Origin: an uncultured Clostridia bacterium | GTDB taxonomy: Bacteria; Bacillota; Clostridia; TANB77; CAG-508 | Assembly (NCBI GenBank): GCA_944386675.1 | Contig: CALXBY010000004.1 | Location: 1 to 64,000, forward strand | Length of the DNA stretch: 64,000 bases | Direction: 5' to 3' | In this document: positions 9,635-18,723 of the stretch, piece by piece | Layout of the letters: each line of letters opens with the position of its first letter | Numbering within the stretch: the stretch's first letter is position 1 | Notes under the pieces: model-generated | Databases searched by the model: none | Seen by the model: the letters and a program-made list of their open reading frames with translations, nothing else | What the model was told of the DNA's origin: nothing | Translations under genes and position numbers: made by a program

Positions 9635-9789
9635 AAAAAATCCCTCCCTTTTTATTTTATTGTTTTTACAAACAAAGCAAATTTCTCTTAAAAATTTTAT
9701 TTTCAAAATACAAAATTTATGATATACTATTGATTAAATCTTGTAACTTATTAATCTTTGTATAATAGAAAAAAGATTGGAGGATTTCT

Positions 9790-10155
9790 ATGTTTGAATT
9801 ACGGAGATTAACCAAAACAGTAAAACAGTATATTTATTTTTTTCAATATAACCAAGAAGAATTTCGAGAAAATATTGACTTATATATAAATGACTTAGAA
9901 AATCTAATTGAATATACAGATTCTTATATTTCAACCACTCAAGATGAATTAAACACCTTGTACAAAGCAAATATTAATTTATATACGATTGAATCTGTTT
10001 TTTTGTTTAAGCCTTTTGTTTTCATTATTATGAAACTATTAGAAAAAATGATGGATACCAAAAGTAGAAACATATTAATTGTCAAAAGATACCAAAAATA
10101 TTTTAAAAATTTCTTGGATGAGTTGAAAAAAATGAAATACTTATGCGATTTATAA
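9790..10155 (+). CDS. Hypothetical protein, 121 residues
   Basis: I do not recognise this protein. It is charged and largely helical, with one hydrophobic stretch (FLFKPFVFIIMKLLEKMM, about 71-88) and Lys/Tyr-rich ends. A strong ribosome site (TTGGAGGATTTCT) precedes the ATG and a clean terminator follows the stop, so it is likely a real monocistronic gene. It is one of few plus-strand genes and lies between tspO and dnaE. Confidence 0.65.
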   Translation: MFELRRLTKTVKQYIYFFQYNQEEFRENIDLYINDLENLIEYTDSYISTTQDELNTLYKANINLYTIESVFLFKPFVFIIMKLLEKMMDTKSRNILIVKRYQKYFKNFLDELKKMKYLCDL

Positions 10156-10173
10156 ATTGCATATTATACGGAT

Positions 10174-10212
10174 AAGGACCCTCAGAGTTTGCACTCTTTG
10201 GGTCCCTTTTCC
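10174..10212 (+). terminator. Terminator of the 121-residue ORF
   Basis: AAGGACCC and GGGTCC pair around TCAGAGTTTGCACTCTTT, whose ends also pair, followed by CTTTTCCTTT. It sits 20 bp after the stop, between convergent genes. Confidence 0.7.
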
Positions 10213-10259
10213 TTTAGAAAAAAAGAAATTCCTTCAGTAACACTTTAAAGTCTGTGACT

Positions 10260-13200
10260 TCATTCTTCTTTTACTAACACATTTTCATTTCCAATAATCC
10301 ATCTAAAAATGTCTAATATATCTTCTGTTACATACATTTGTCCACAACTTTTATTTTCATTATCCACTTGAACAAAAACAGGCATGTTGTTTTTATCTCC
10401 GTTGAAGTATTTTATAGCACCTCTTAATTTCTTCTTCTCTTCTTCATCAGCATTGGTAATATTTAATACCAAAATTTTATGTTTTTGTTCTCCGAAGTCT
10501 TTAATATCATTGGCAACTATTTTTGTAGCATCATCTTCACGAATACTTAATCTTCCTTCTACTAATACAATATTTTCTTCTGTTAGGCTTGAACCTGATT
10601 TCATATAGGCATTTTCAAACACAATAATTTCTGCTTGACCATATAAATCTTCGATGGTAACAAATGCCATAATCTTGTTATTTTTTGTATATTTCTTTTT
10701 GATAGAAGTAATAATTCCTGCATATTTGACATGGTCCCCATCAGAAAATTTTGGCTTTTCTATGTTTAGTTCTCCAACATCATATTGCATTGATGAATTT
10801 TGCTCATCAATTTCTTTCATTTGCATTGTATTAATATTGGTTTGTCTTTCGATTTGATTTCTTAATTTTTCCAATGGATGTCCTGATATGTAAATTCCTA
10901 ACATTTCCTTTTCTGTTGATAATAAATCTCTTTCTGACATTTCTTCATGTTCTTCAAATACATATTTCTTTTCATTCATTTCCTTTTTATCTTCTTCAGA
11001 GCCTAAATCAAACATAGATACTTGTCCTGAAAATCCTTTTTTCTTACCACTTTGAATGGTGTCTACAATATTTTCAAAAGATGCTAATAAAGTACTTCTC
11101 GTCTGCTCAAAACTATCAAATACACCTGCTTTTATTAAACTTTCAATACATTTTTTATTAACAGCATCATCTGCGATTCTTTCACAAAAATCTGTAAATC
11201 CTTTATATTCTCCATGTTCATTTCTTTCTCTTACAATGTTATCTACTGGAACTGTTCCTACATTTTTGATACTACCTAAACCAAATCGAATTTTTCCATC
11301 TTCAACTGTAAATTTGGTGCTACTTTTATTAATTTCTGGCTTTAAGATTTCAATTCCTAAATTTTTACATTCATCAATATATTGTGGAACTTTATCTAAA
11401 TTTCCTAAAAAGCTATTTAATGTTGCAGCCATAAATTCTGCTGGATAATATGCTTTTAAATATGCTGTTCTATATGCGACAACTGCATAACAAGCAGCAT
11501 GAGATTTGTTAAATGCGTATTTTGCAAATTCTGCCATTTCATCAAATATTTTATTGGCTGATTCTGCGTCAATTCCATTTCTTACACAACCTGGAACAAT
11601 GATATTTCCATTTTCATCTACTTGTCCATTGATAAAAACTTCTCTTTCCCTTGCCATTACATCTAGCTTTTTCTTTCCCATGGCTCTTCTTACTAAATCT
11701 GCTCTTCCTAAAGAATAGCCTGCCAAATTACGAACAATTTGCATAACTTGTTCTTGGTATACCATACAACCATAAGTTACGTTTAATATTGGCTCTAAGC
11801 TTGGATGGGTATATTCATTATGTCCAGGGTTCTGTTTTCCTTTAATATATCTTGGAATTTGGTCCATTGGTCCTGGTCTGTATAAAGAAACACCGGCAAT
11901 TAAGTCTTCTAGGCAGTCTGGTTTTAATTCTTTCATGAAGTTAGTCATTCCTTGTGACTCAAATTGGAAAATACCGCAAGATTTTCCCTCTTGCCATAAT
12001 TTATATACCTTAGGGTCTGCCATTTCTTTATCAAATTCAACATCAATGCCTCTATCTTTCTTTACTAGCTCCATGGTATCTTGAATAACAGTTAAAGTTC
12101 TCAAGCCTAGGAAATCCATCTTTAATAGTCCTAGTTCTTCTAATGTTGTCATGATATATTGCGTAGAAATTTGTCCATCTCGAACATACAAAGGAACATA
12201 GGTATCTACTGGATCTTTAGTAATAACAACTCCACAAGCATGGGTAGACGCCTGTCTTGGCATTCCTTCTAGTCCCATTGCAATATCTAATAAATTTTTC
12301 ACTTGTGGGTCATTTTCATATTTTTCTCGTAGTTCTATGTTTTGTTCTAATGCCTTTTTAATAGTTATATGTAATTCATTTGGTATCATTTTTGCCAATG
12401 TATCTGCTTCTGCATAAGGCACATCTAATACTCTTGCTACATCTCGAATAACCATTCTTGCAGACATCGTTCCAAAAGTAATAATCTGTGAAACATGGTC
12501 ATGTCCATATTTTCGAGATACATAATCAATCACTTCTTGTCTATGTGCATCACTAAAATCGACGTCAAAGTCAGGCATGCTTATTCTTTCTGGGTTTAGA
12601 AATCTTTCAAATAGTAAATCATATTTCATTGGGTCAATATCTGTAATTTCAATGGCATATGCAATAATAGAACCTGCACCTGAACCTCTTCCTGGTCCTA
12701 CTGAAATATTGTGTGTTTTCGCATAATGAATAAAATCCCACACGATTAGAAAATAGTCTACATATCCCATCTTTTTGATAACACCAATTTCATATTCTGC
12801 TCTATCTAAAATTTCTTTACTTGGATTTTCTCCATATCTTTTTTTGATACCATCATCACAAAGTTTTTTGAAATAATCATAATGGGTTGGATATTCTGGT
12901 GGCACATCATAGTTCGGTAATATGGTATGTCCAAATTCAAATTCCACATTACATTTATCTGCAATTTTCACTGTATTTTCTATAGCGTCTGGAAAAGCAC
13001 TAAAATATTCTGACATTTCTTCTGGAGATTTAACATATAGCTCATCTGTATCAAATCGCATTCTATCAGGATCACTCATTCGTTTTCCTGTTTGAATACA
13101 TAATAGAACTTCATGATTATAGGCATCTTCTCTTTTTAGGTAATGTGCATCATTTGTAGCAACTAGTGGAATATCTAGTTTTCTTGCTAGTTTTACTAAT

Positions 13201-13763
13201 TTTTGATTAGCCAATACTTGTTCTTTAATTCCATTATTTTGGATTTCTATATAATAATCTTCACCAAAAACTTTTTTATGCCATAGCGCAACTTCTTCTG
13301 CTTTTTCCTCTTGTCCATTTAATAATGCTTGGTTAACTGCACCTGCTAAACAGGCACTTAAACAAATTAATCCTTCATGATATTTTTCTAATACTTCTAA
13401 ATCAATACGTGGTTTATAATAATATCCATCAACAAATCCGATAGAAACCAATTTACTTAAATTTTTATACCCTTGATTATTTTTTGCTAACAAAATTAAA
13501 TGATAATAATGATTATCAATATTAGGTTCTTTATCAAATCTGCTTCTAGGTGCTACATACACTTCACAACCAATAATAGGTTTGATTCCTTCTTTTTTAC
13601 ATGCTTTATAAAAGTCAATGGCACCATACATAACCCCATGGTCTGTTAATGCCATTGCCTTCATTCCTAATTCTTTGGCTCTTACTGGTAAATCTTTTAT
13701 TCTATTTGCTCCATCTAATAAACTAAATTCACTATGTATATGTAAATGAACAAAATCTGACAT
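10260..13763 (-). CDS. dnaE: DNA polymerase III subunit alpha (DnaE)
   Basis: A 1167-residue C-family replicative polymerase. The N-terminal PHP domain starts FVHLHIHSEFSLLDGA. The palm catalytic motif PDFDVDFSD lies near residue 395. QASTHACGVVI, GLLKMDFLGLRTLT and helix-hairpin-helix regions follow, and an OB fold (VKYAGIITSIKKKYTKNN) sits near the C-terminus. This is the DnaE1/DnaE-type protein without an internal proofreading exonuclease. It is monocistronic; its promoter -35 overlaps a repeat element. Confidence 0.97.
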   Translation of the reverse strand: MSDFVHLHIHSEFSLLDGANRIKDLPVRAKELGMKAMALTDHGVMYGAIDFYKACKKEGIKPIIGCEVYVAPRSRFDKEPNIDNHYYHLILLAKNNQGYKNLSKLVSIGFVDGYYYKPRIDLEVLEKYHEGLICLSACLAGAVNQALLNGQEEKAEEVALWHKKVFGEDYYIEIQNNGIKEQVLANQKLVKLARKLDIPLVATNDAHYLKREDAYNHEVLLCIQTGKRMSDPDRMRFDTDELYVKSPEEMSEYFSAFPDAIENTVKIADKCNVEFEFGHTILPNYDVPPEYPTHYDYFKKLCDDGIKKRYGENPSKEILDRAEYEIGVIKKMGYVDYFLIVWDFIHYAKTHNISVGPGRGSGAGSIIAYAIEITDIDPMKYDLLFERFLNPERISMPDFDVDFSDAHRQEVIDYVSRKYGHDHVSQIITFGTMSARMVIRDVARVLDVPYAEADTLAKMIPNELHITIKKALEQNIELREKYENDPQVKNLLDIAMGLEGMPRQASTHACGVVITKDPVDTYVPLYVRDGQISTQYIMTTLEELGLLKMDFLGLRTLTVIQDTMELVKKDRGIDVEFDKEMADPKVYKLWQEGKSCGIFQFESQGMTNFMKELKPDCLEDLIAGVSLYRPGPMDQIPRYIKGKQNPGHNEYTHPSLEPILNVTYGCMVYQEQVMQIVRNLAGYSLGRADLVRRAMGKKKLDVMAREREVFINGQVDENGNIIVPGCVRNGIDAESANKIFDEMAEFAKYAFNKSHAACYAVVAYRTAYLKAYYPAEFMAATLNSFLGNLDKVPQYIDECKNLGIEILKPEINKSSTKFTVEDGKIRFGLGSIKNVGTVPVDNIVRERNEHGEYKGFTDFCERIADDAVNKKCIESLIKAGVFDSFEQTRSTLLASFENIVDTIQSGKKKGFSGQVSMFDLGSEEDKKEMNEKKYVFEEHEEMSERDLLSTEKEMLGIYISGHPLEKLRNQIERQTNINTMQMKEIDEQNSSMQYDVGELNIEKPKFSDGDHVKYAGIITSIKKKYTKNNKIMAFVTIEDLYGQAEIIVFENAYMKSGSSLTEENIVLVEGRLSIREDDATKIVANDIKDFGEQKHKILVLNITNADEEEKKKLRGAIKYFNGDKNNMPVFVQVDNENKSCGQMYVTEDILDIFRWIIGNENVLVKEE

Positions 13764-13801
13764 ATTTTTTCCTCTTTTCGTATACTACATTTTTCTTTTG
13801 C

Positions 13802-13830
13802 ATTATATCATAATTTTTTTAAATGTCCAA
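13802..13830 (-). promoter_or_regulatory. dnaE: Promoter of dnaE, -35 inside a repeat
   Basis: TTGGAC (13825-13830), 17 bp, TATAAT (13802-13807). The -35 hexamer falls within the outer end of inverted-repeat element D, which begins at 13823. Confidence 0.6.
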
Positions 13831-13969
13831 TTGGGGACGTTTCTTTTTGAGACATTTTTATGTTGACATATTGTGCTTTAATTAGAAAAAATAGTATATA
13901 CATTATTTATTATTCAAAATCATTATTAACATAAAAATGTCTCAAAAAGAAACGTCCCCAATTGGACAT
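13823..13969. repeat. GGGGACG inverted-repeat element D
   Basis: Perfect 42-bp arms at 13823-13864 and 13928-13969 flank a 63-bp spacer. Each arm can fold as ATGTC...GACAT with a loop containing AATTGGGGACGTTTC. The right arm ends one base before the sortase stop codon. A decayed relative occurs at 16087-16142. Confidence 0.9.
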
Positions 13970-13970
13970 A

Positions 13971-14822
13971 TCACTTTTTTCTTCCAACAATTGCAAATCT
14001 ACCATCTTCTACATAATATGAACAAGTAGATAATGTGATTAATTGGTTTCCATAGTTTGCTGTTGCATCAATAGGATATAATGAAGCATTTTTAGCATTT
14101 TTTACAAACTCTCTATATTCTTCTTCTGATTTATTGTTAATAAAAAAATAATAACGAAATACATTTTTTTCTGTTTTATAATACACTCTTGACTTGAAAA
14201 CTGAAATAATCTCATATTGGGCATCTTCTTTAGCTGTTGTAAAACGAATCACTGGATGCTCTCGGTAAAAACTTTCTTTCTCATATTTTAATAATTCTTG
14301 AAACATCATTCCATTTCCTAAATTATGTCCATAGATTAACAAATTGTTACTTGGTATGTTCCAATTATAATTCGCATCTAAAAAGATTGACCCATTTTTG
14401 CTTTTTTCTTTTTTATAATTATGTGTCATGTAATAGCTATTATCTGTTCCTTGTAATACAGGATAATTGATATTTGTATTTTCGATTTCTAACCAGCCAA
14501 CAATATCTGCATTTTGTTCTTGCAATTGTTTTACTTGTAATATTCTTTCTGTTTCTTCTTTTTGTTCATCTATCTCCTCTTGCTCTACTGTTTCTTGATT
14601 TTTCTTTATTGCTTCTTCATCATTTTCTTTTACTTTTTCTTCTGATATATTTTGAACAACTTCTTCTGTTATTGTATTTAATAAATTGCTTTGTGATTTA
14701 GCTTCTTGCTTTAGTGCAAAAAAATTTATAATGTAGATAACAGATAAAACAATCAATATCGTAAAAAGAAAATATATAATTAAATGTGTTTTTTTTGATT
14801 TTGCTTTTGTTTTCTTTTTCAT
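13971..14822 (-). CDS. srtB: Class B sortase
   Basis: This 283-residue transpeptidase anchors surface proteins to peptidoglycan. An N-terminal membrane anchor (residues 12-34) is followed by a long acidic coiled linker (50-100) and the sortase barrel. Catalytic residues are His166 (YGHN), Cys267 (TLSTC) and Arg275 (GRFAIVGR). The inserted helix and the 'IVGWLEIENTNINYPVLQG' start fit class B. It lies 52 bp downstream of a surface protein ending in a TPKTG sorting signal, its likely substrate; clostridial SrtB enzymes are known to use (S/P)PxTG motifs. Confidence 0.93.
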   Translation of the reverse strand: MKKKTKAKSKKTHLIIYFLFTILIVLSVIYIINFFALKQEAKSQSNLLNTITEEVVQNISEEKVKENDEEAIKKNQETVEQEEIDEQKEETERILQVKQLQEQNADIVGWLEIENTNINYPVLQGTDNSYYMTHNYKKEKSKNGSIFLDANYNWNIPSNNLLIYGHNLGNGMMFQELLKYEKESFYREHPVIRFTTAKEDAQYEIISVFKSRVYYKTEKNVFRYYFFINNKSEEEYREFVKNAKNASLYPIDATANYGNQLITLSTCSYYVEDGRFAIVGRKK

Positions 14823-14856
14823 AATAACTCCTTAAAACTACTTTTATGGATAAAAT

Positions 14857-14882
14857 AAGGATAGACGCTCTTGCCTATCCTT
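14857..14882 (-). terminator. Terminator between substrate gene and sortase
   Basis: AAGGATAG/CTATCCTT hairpin with loop GCAAGAGCGT, then TATTTTAT on the minus strand. It overlaps the last codons of the surface-protein gene and could make the sortase sub-stoichiometric by partial read-through. Confidence 0.6.
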
Positions 14883-15993
14883 TTTTATTTTTCTTTTTCA
14901 TAGAAATCATAACAGTTGATGAGAATATAATTACTAATACAGCTAATCCCAAATAATTTTCTACACCTGTTTTGGGTGTTTCATCTTTCTCTTCAACTTC
15001 TGGCTTAGTTTCTGGTACAGTTGCTTCTACTATAGAAATTTTTGCATAAATCGTTGTATCTGCATTTAATGGATTATTAAAATTAAATTCTGTTGTATAG
15101 TCAGCACTTGTATAGAATCCATCAATTTGTTCATTATCTTCTAAAACAATATGTGATGATACTAAATCTGCAGTAATCATTGTTCCTTCATTTGCTGTAA
15201 ATTTAATTTCTTCTTCATTTACAATAACAGTTACAATTACTTTTTTCTCATCTGCATTTCCTGTTACCTTATCTGGTACAGCTGTTTCAGCAATAACATT
15301 GTTATATTCATCTGTTAATACAACTTTATCATCGGTCAAAACTATCTTGTTAGTTGTATTTGGTGTATTCGTAATTGTAAATTCTGTTAAACTATCATTT
15401 TCAGCAACTCTTACAACATTTTCTGTTGAATCTGATGTTAATGTACCATTCATTGTTAAAGTTGGATTATTGGTTGCAGCTGCTCCTTTTGCAATTTCAA
15501 TACCATTATTAGTTCCTGTTCCATTATATCCTAGATGTAAGTCTATAACCTCAACATTACCACCATTAGCAAGAACACCACCATATTTAAATCCTGTTAT
15601 AGAAACATTGTTTAATATAACAGTTGCTCCATCATAAGACTGTACACCATATTTAGGTCCATTCTGTAAATTAATATTTTTTAATGTTAATTTACCAGCA
15701 GCAAATTGTGCTGTAAACATCGTTTGGTTTCCTGTTGTTGATGTCCAATCACTAGAACCTGTAATTGTATATCCATTACCATCAATCGTAACTTGTTTTT
15801 GTATAACAATTGGTGCTTTTACTGTTATATTATTTTGTAAAGTAATTGTTTCTCCATCACCAACACTGGAAATAGCACTAAGTAAAGAACTTTCATCTGT
15901 AACAGGTGTTGCTGCCTTACTAAAATTTGGTACAAAAAAGCTAATAGCAAAAATTGCTATAAAAAATATAATGAATTTTATTGTTTTATTCAT
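14875..15993 (-). CDS. Sortase-anchored surface protein (TPKTG) with beta-helix and InlB-like repeat
   Basis: A 372-residue secreted wall protein. A signal peptide ends near FSKAATPV (about residue 28). Residues 40-215 look like a right-handed parallel beta-helix (repeated LxNxxI strands such as TLKNINLQNGPKYGVQSYDG), common in carbohydrate-active or adhesive proteins. Residues 250-320 form an InlB/Flg_new-type repeat (VNEEEIKFTANEGT, then IDGFYTSADYTTEFNFNNP). A TPKTG signal at 339-343, a hydrophobic helix and a KKKNKKG tail complete a cell-wall sorting signal. The partner sortase is next in the operon. No catalytic residues were identified. Confidence 0.85.
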   Translation of the reverse strand: MNKTIKFIIFFIAIFAISFFVPNFSKAATPVTDESSLLSAISSVGDGETITLQNNITVKAPIVIQKQVTIDGNGYTITGSSDWTSTTGNQTMFTAQFAAGKLTLKNINLQNGPKYGVQSYDGATVILNNVSITGFKYGGVLANGGNVEVIDLHLGYNGTGTNNGIEIAKGAAATNNPTLTMNGTLTSDSTENVVRVAENDSLTEFTITNTPNTTNKIVLTDDKVVLTDEYNNVIAETAVPDKVTGNADEKKVIVTVIVNEEEIKFTANEGTMITADLVSSHIVLEDNEQIDGFYTSADYTTEFNFNNPLNADTTIYAKISIVEATVPETKPEVEEKDETPKTGVENYLGLAVLVIIFSSTVMISMKKKNKKG

Positions 15994-16305
15994 TTTTTCA
16001 CCTCCACTAAATGTATTTTTACCTTTTTTTCTTTTAATTATTTACAAATTTTCTAATTAAATTTTTCCAAATTTTTGCCCATTTTTATCCAATTGGATGT
16101 CCAGTTAGGGACATTTCTATTTGAAGTATTTTTATGTTAACCTTGTTTAATTTTAATAATTTTTAAAAATAAAAAATTTTTGTTAATAAATTTTAAGGAT
16201 TTTATGGCAAAAAAATAGTTATAGTATAATACTATAACCACTTTTACTAATAATATAAAATTTATCTAAAATGCTTTTTAAAAGCTTTTTCAATCAGACA
16301 TTTTT
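15994..16305. other. Gene-free interval with a decayed repeat
   Basis: No ORF is supported. At 16087-16142 there is a decayed half of element D (GATGTCCAGTTAGGGACATT, then TTTTTATGTTAAC); the opposite arm is only hinted at near 16296-16315 (CAGACATTTTTCTATTCAATTGG). The remainder is AT-rich and contains the surface-protein 5' region. Confidence 0.6.
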
Positions 16306-16725
16306 CTATTCAATTGGAATATATTTCTTTTCTGGCAATTCTTTTTTATCATCTTTTTTAGGCACTTCAATCATTAATGTTCCATTTTTAAATTTTGCTT
16401 TGATTTCTTCTTCTTTCACATTTTCTCCTACATAGAAACTTCTTGAGCATTCTCCAACATATCTTTCTTTACGTACATATTTCCCTTTTTCTTTTTCGTC
16501 ATCTACTTCTTTATTAACACTTGCATGTACTGTTAAATATCCATCTGATATTTCCATTTTAATGTCTTCTTTGTCATATCCTGGTAAATCAATATCAATT
16601 AGATATTTATCCTTCTTTTCCTTAATATCTGTTTTCATTACCTTACTTTCTGTTCCTTCAAAAAATGGATCTCTAAACATTTCATCAAATAAGTCAAAAT
16701 GATTTCTTCTTGGTATCATCATCAT
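16306..16725 (-). CDS. Small heat shock protein, Hsp20 family
   Basis: A 139-residue ATP-independent holdase chaperone with a central alpha-crystallin domain (about residues 33-125: DKYLIDIDLPGYDKEDIKME, then the C-terminal FKNGTLMIEVPK strand). A short acidic/basic tail ends in KKYIPIE with an I-x-I-like motif. The start ATG at 16725 lies 9 nt after AAGGAG; an in-frame TTG at 16734 is too close. Its promoter overlaps a CIRCE-like operator, implying HrcA control. Confidence 0.92.
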   Translation of the reverse strand: MMMIPRRNHFDLFDEMFRDPFFEGTESKVMKTDIKEKKDKYLIDIDLPGYDKEDIKMEISDGYLTVHASVNKEVDDEKEKGKYVRKERYVGECSRSFYVGENVKEEEIKAKFKNGTLMIEVPKKDDKKELPEKKYIPIE

Positions 16726-16824
16726 AATAATCAACTCCTTAATTAATTATATATTTATGTGTTGACACCTTTTTTCGGTAGCACATATTTAGATTAAAAG
16801 TACTTTTATCTTTTTTCATTTATT

Positions 16825-16866
16825 ATTATATACCTATTTTTAGCAAAGTCAATAGTAGAGTGCTAA
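16825..16866 (-). promoter_or_regulatory. hsp20 promoter overlapped by a CIRCE-like operator
   Basis: Promoter TTGACT (16847-16852), 16 bp, TATAAT (16825-16830). Overlapping its -35 is TTAGCACTC, 9 nt, CTTTGCTAA (16840-16866), compared with the CIRCE consensus TTAGCACTC-N9-GAGTGCTAA. The left half is perfect and the right half matches 6 of 9. By established knowledge HrcA binds CIRCE and represses heat-shock genes. Confidence 0.75.
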
Positions 16867-17000
16867 AATTCACAAAAGTTTCACATTTCTCTTGAAACCA
16901 GCTTATTTCTCATTTTTTCTTATTATTAGATAGAAATTTTTCTTAGTATTCTCAATTTTTAAATTTTTATATTTGTTACTGTTTAGTCTAAAATATATAT

Positions 17001-17528
17001 TTATATTTTAGGGACAAAAAAATTTTCCATATTAATACCCTCTAATTCTAATAATTTTATCTTTTTATCAATTCCTCCTGCATAACCAGTTAAACTTCCA
17101 TTTTTTCCAACCACTCTATGACAAGGAATTATAATTGAAATTGGATTGTGTCCGACTGCATTTCCTACTGCTTGTGCAGACATAGATGATTTGTTTAATT
17201 TTTTTGCAACTTTTTTTGCTAAATCTCCATAAGTTATGGTTTCTCCATATGGAATTTTACATAAAAATTTCCACACACATTGTCTAAATGCATTTCCTTC
17301 TGGTTCTAATAACAATTCAGAAATTTCAGGTTTTTCCTGTTTAAAATATCTATCTAACCATTTTTTTGTTTTATCAAATATTGCTAAATTATCTTTTGAA
17401 ACTGCTTCTTTTTCGATTTGCTCTAAATAATATTTTTGCCCTTCTATACATAATCCAATAATATTTTCTCCATCACTTGCAATAAATAATTTTCCTACTG
17501 GTGAATCATAATATGTTTTATATACCAT
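17001..17528 (-). CDS. ogt: Methylated-DNA-protein cysteine methyltransferase
   Basis: This 175-residue suicide repair enzyme moves alkyl groups from O6-alkylguanine to its own cysteine. The acceptor Cys136 sits in IIIPCHRVV, the helix-turn-helix is around AQAVGNAVG, and the tyrosine/arginine finger region is intact. Start 17528 is chosen because GAGAAGGAGAAAATATC precedes it; a longer ORF reaches 17624 but has no ribosome site. It is followed on the map by a hairpin terminator shared with the rubrerythrin side. Confidence 0.93.
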   Translation of the reverse strand: MVYKTYYDSPVGKLFIASDGENIIGLCIEGQKYYLEQIEKEAVSKDNLAIFDKTKKWLDRYFKQEKPEISELLLEPEGNAFRQCVWKFLCKIPYGETITYGDLAKKVAKKLNKSSMSAQAVGNAVGHNPISIIIPCHRVVGKNGSLTGYAGGIDKKIKLLELEGINMENFFVPKI

Positions 17529-17606
17529 GATATTTTCTCCTTCTCTAAGTTTCTCTTTTAAGTTACAAAATTTCTCTTTATAAATTGTTATATTCATTAT
17601 ATAGAT

Positions 17607-17646
17607 TAAAAAAATAAAAGGCAAGAACTTTTTTTCTTACCTTTTA
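17607..17646 (-). terminator. Terminator of the perR-rubrerythrin operon
   Basis: AAAGGTAAG...CTTGCCTTTT hairpin followed by T-rich sequence on the minus strand, just past the rubrerythrin stop. Similar GGCAAGA/TCTTACC hairpins end other units at about 31758 and 33287. Confidence 0.6.
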
Positions 17647-17652
17647 TCTATA

Positions 17653-18198
17653 TTAATAATTTTCAGCTTTGATTTCAAAGAATGCTTTTGGATGGCTACA
17701 TACTGGGCAAATTTCTGGAGCTGATTTTCCAATAACAATATGTCCACAGTTTCTACATTTCCAAATTCTATCTCCATCACGGCTAAATACTAATCCACCT
17801 TCAACATTTTCAATTAATTTTTTGTATCTTTCTTCATGTTCTTTTTCAATTTTTCCTACTTCTTCAAATAAGAATGCAATATGGTTAAATCCTTCTTCTC
17901 TAGCTTCTTTAGCCATTCTGTCATACATATCTGTCCATTCATAGTTTTCTCCTTCAGCTGCTGCTTGTAGGTTTTCTACTGTTGATTTGATTTCTCCACC
18001 TTGTAATAACTTGAACCACATTTTTGCATGCTCTTTTTCATTTTGAGCTGTTTCTTCAAATATAGCAGCTATTTGCTCATATCCTTCTTTTCTAGCTTTA
18101 GAAGCAAAATATGTATATTTATTTCTAGCTTGTGATTCTCCAGCAAAAGCCTCCATTAAATTTTTCTCTGTTTTTGTTCCTTTTAAGTTTAATTCCAT
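17653..18198 (-). CDS. Rubrerythrin
   Basis: A 181-residue di-iron peroxidase that reduces hydrogen peroxide in anaerobes. The ferritin-like domain carries iron ligands in [24 protein letters not shown] and [13 protein letters not shown]. The C-terminal rubredoxin domain binds Fe via CRNC (148-151) and CPVC (164-167). It lies 2 bp after the PerR-like regulator gene, forming an oxidative-stress operon whose expression is presumably relieved by peroxide. Confidence 0.95.
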   Translation of the reverse strand: MELNLKGTKTEKNLMEAFAGESQARNKYTYFASKARKEGYEQIAAIFEETAQNEKEHAKMWFKLLQGGEIKSTVENLQAAAEGENYEWTDMYDRMAKEAREEGFNHIAFLFEEVGKIEKEHEERYKKLIENVEGGLVFSRDGDRIWKCRNCGHIVIGKSAPEICPVCSHPKAFFEIKAENY

Positions 18199-18200
18199 TT

Positions 18201-18602
18201 TTATTCCTCCTTATTTTTATTATTTGATTTACAATCTTCACATATTCCATAAATTGTTATACTATTTATATCCATATTGTTTCCTATCTGTTCTAATAAT
18301 TCTTTTGATATTTCGTCTTTATTAAAATCATAATAGAAATCAAATATTTTCCCACATCTTTCACAAATCGCATGAGAATGTTCTTTATATAAATAGTCAT
18401 ATCTGTCTGGTCCTACTGTCATATTTAATTTTTTGATTTCTCCCAATTCTACTAGGATGTTAATATTTCTATACACTGTACTTTTACTTATCTGAGGTTC
18501 TTTTTCTAAAACTAAATAATAAATTTCCTCAGCAGTAGGATGTATTAAATGTTCTTTCATAACATCTAGTATTGCTTCTCTTTGTTTGGAATAGTTGTTC
18601 AT
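18201..18602 (-). CDS. perR: Fur-family regulator, PerR type
   Basis: This 133-residue repressor has an N-terminal winged helix (about 5-75, [16 protein letters not shown]) and a structural zinc site formed by CERC (80-83) and CEDC (121-124). PerR uses Fe-catalysed histidine oxidation to sense peroxide; His-rich HSHAIC (75-80) fits. The pairing with rubrerythrin supports PerR over Fur or Zur. The ATG at 18602 follows AAAGGAGAGATTT; the longer ORF to 18674 runs through the promoter. Confidence 0.85.
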   Translation of the reverse strand: MNNYSKQREAILDVMKEHLIHPTAEEIYYLVLEKEPQISKSTVYRNINILVELGEIKKLNMTVGPDRYDYLYKEHSHAICERCGKIFDFYYDFNKDEISKELLEQIGNNMDINSITIYGICEDCKSNNKNKEE

Positions 18603-18615
18603 AAATCTCTCCTTT

Positions 18616-18674
18616 AAATTAGGAATAATTCCTAATTTCAACCCTATCATATATCTTTTTTTTGTGTTTGTCAA
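18616..18674 (-). promoter_or_regulatory. perR-rubrerythrin promoter with 23-bp palindrome
   Basis: TTGACA (18669-18674), 17 bp, TATGAT (18646-18651). A perfect 23-bp palindrome centred on 18627 (core TTAGGAATAATTCCTAA) covers the transcription start region. Its place and symmetry suggest autorepression by the PerR-like protein; the sequence differs from the Bacillus Per box. Confidence 0.75.
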
Positions 18675-18723
18675 GAAGATTCTTTATAAAAATTTCATCT
18701 ACTTTTACATTTTTCTACAAATC

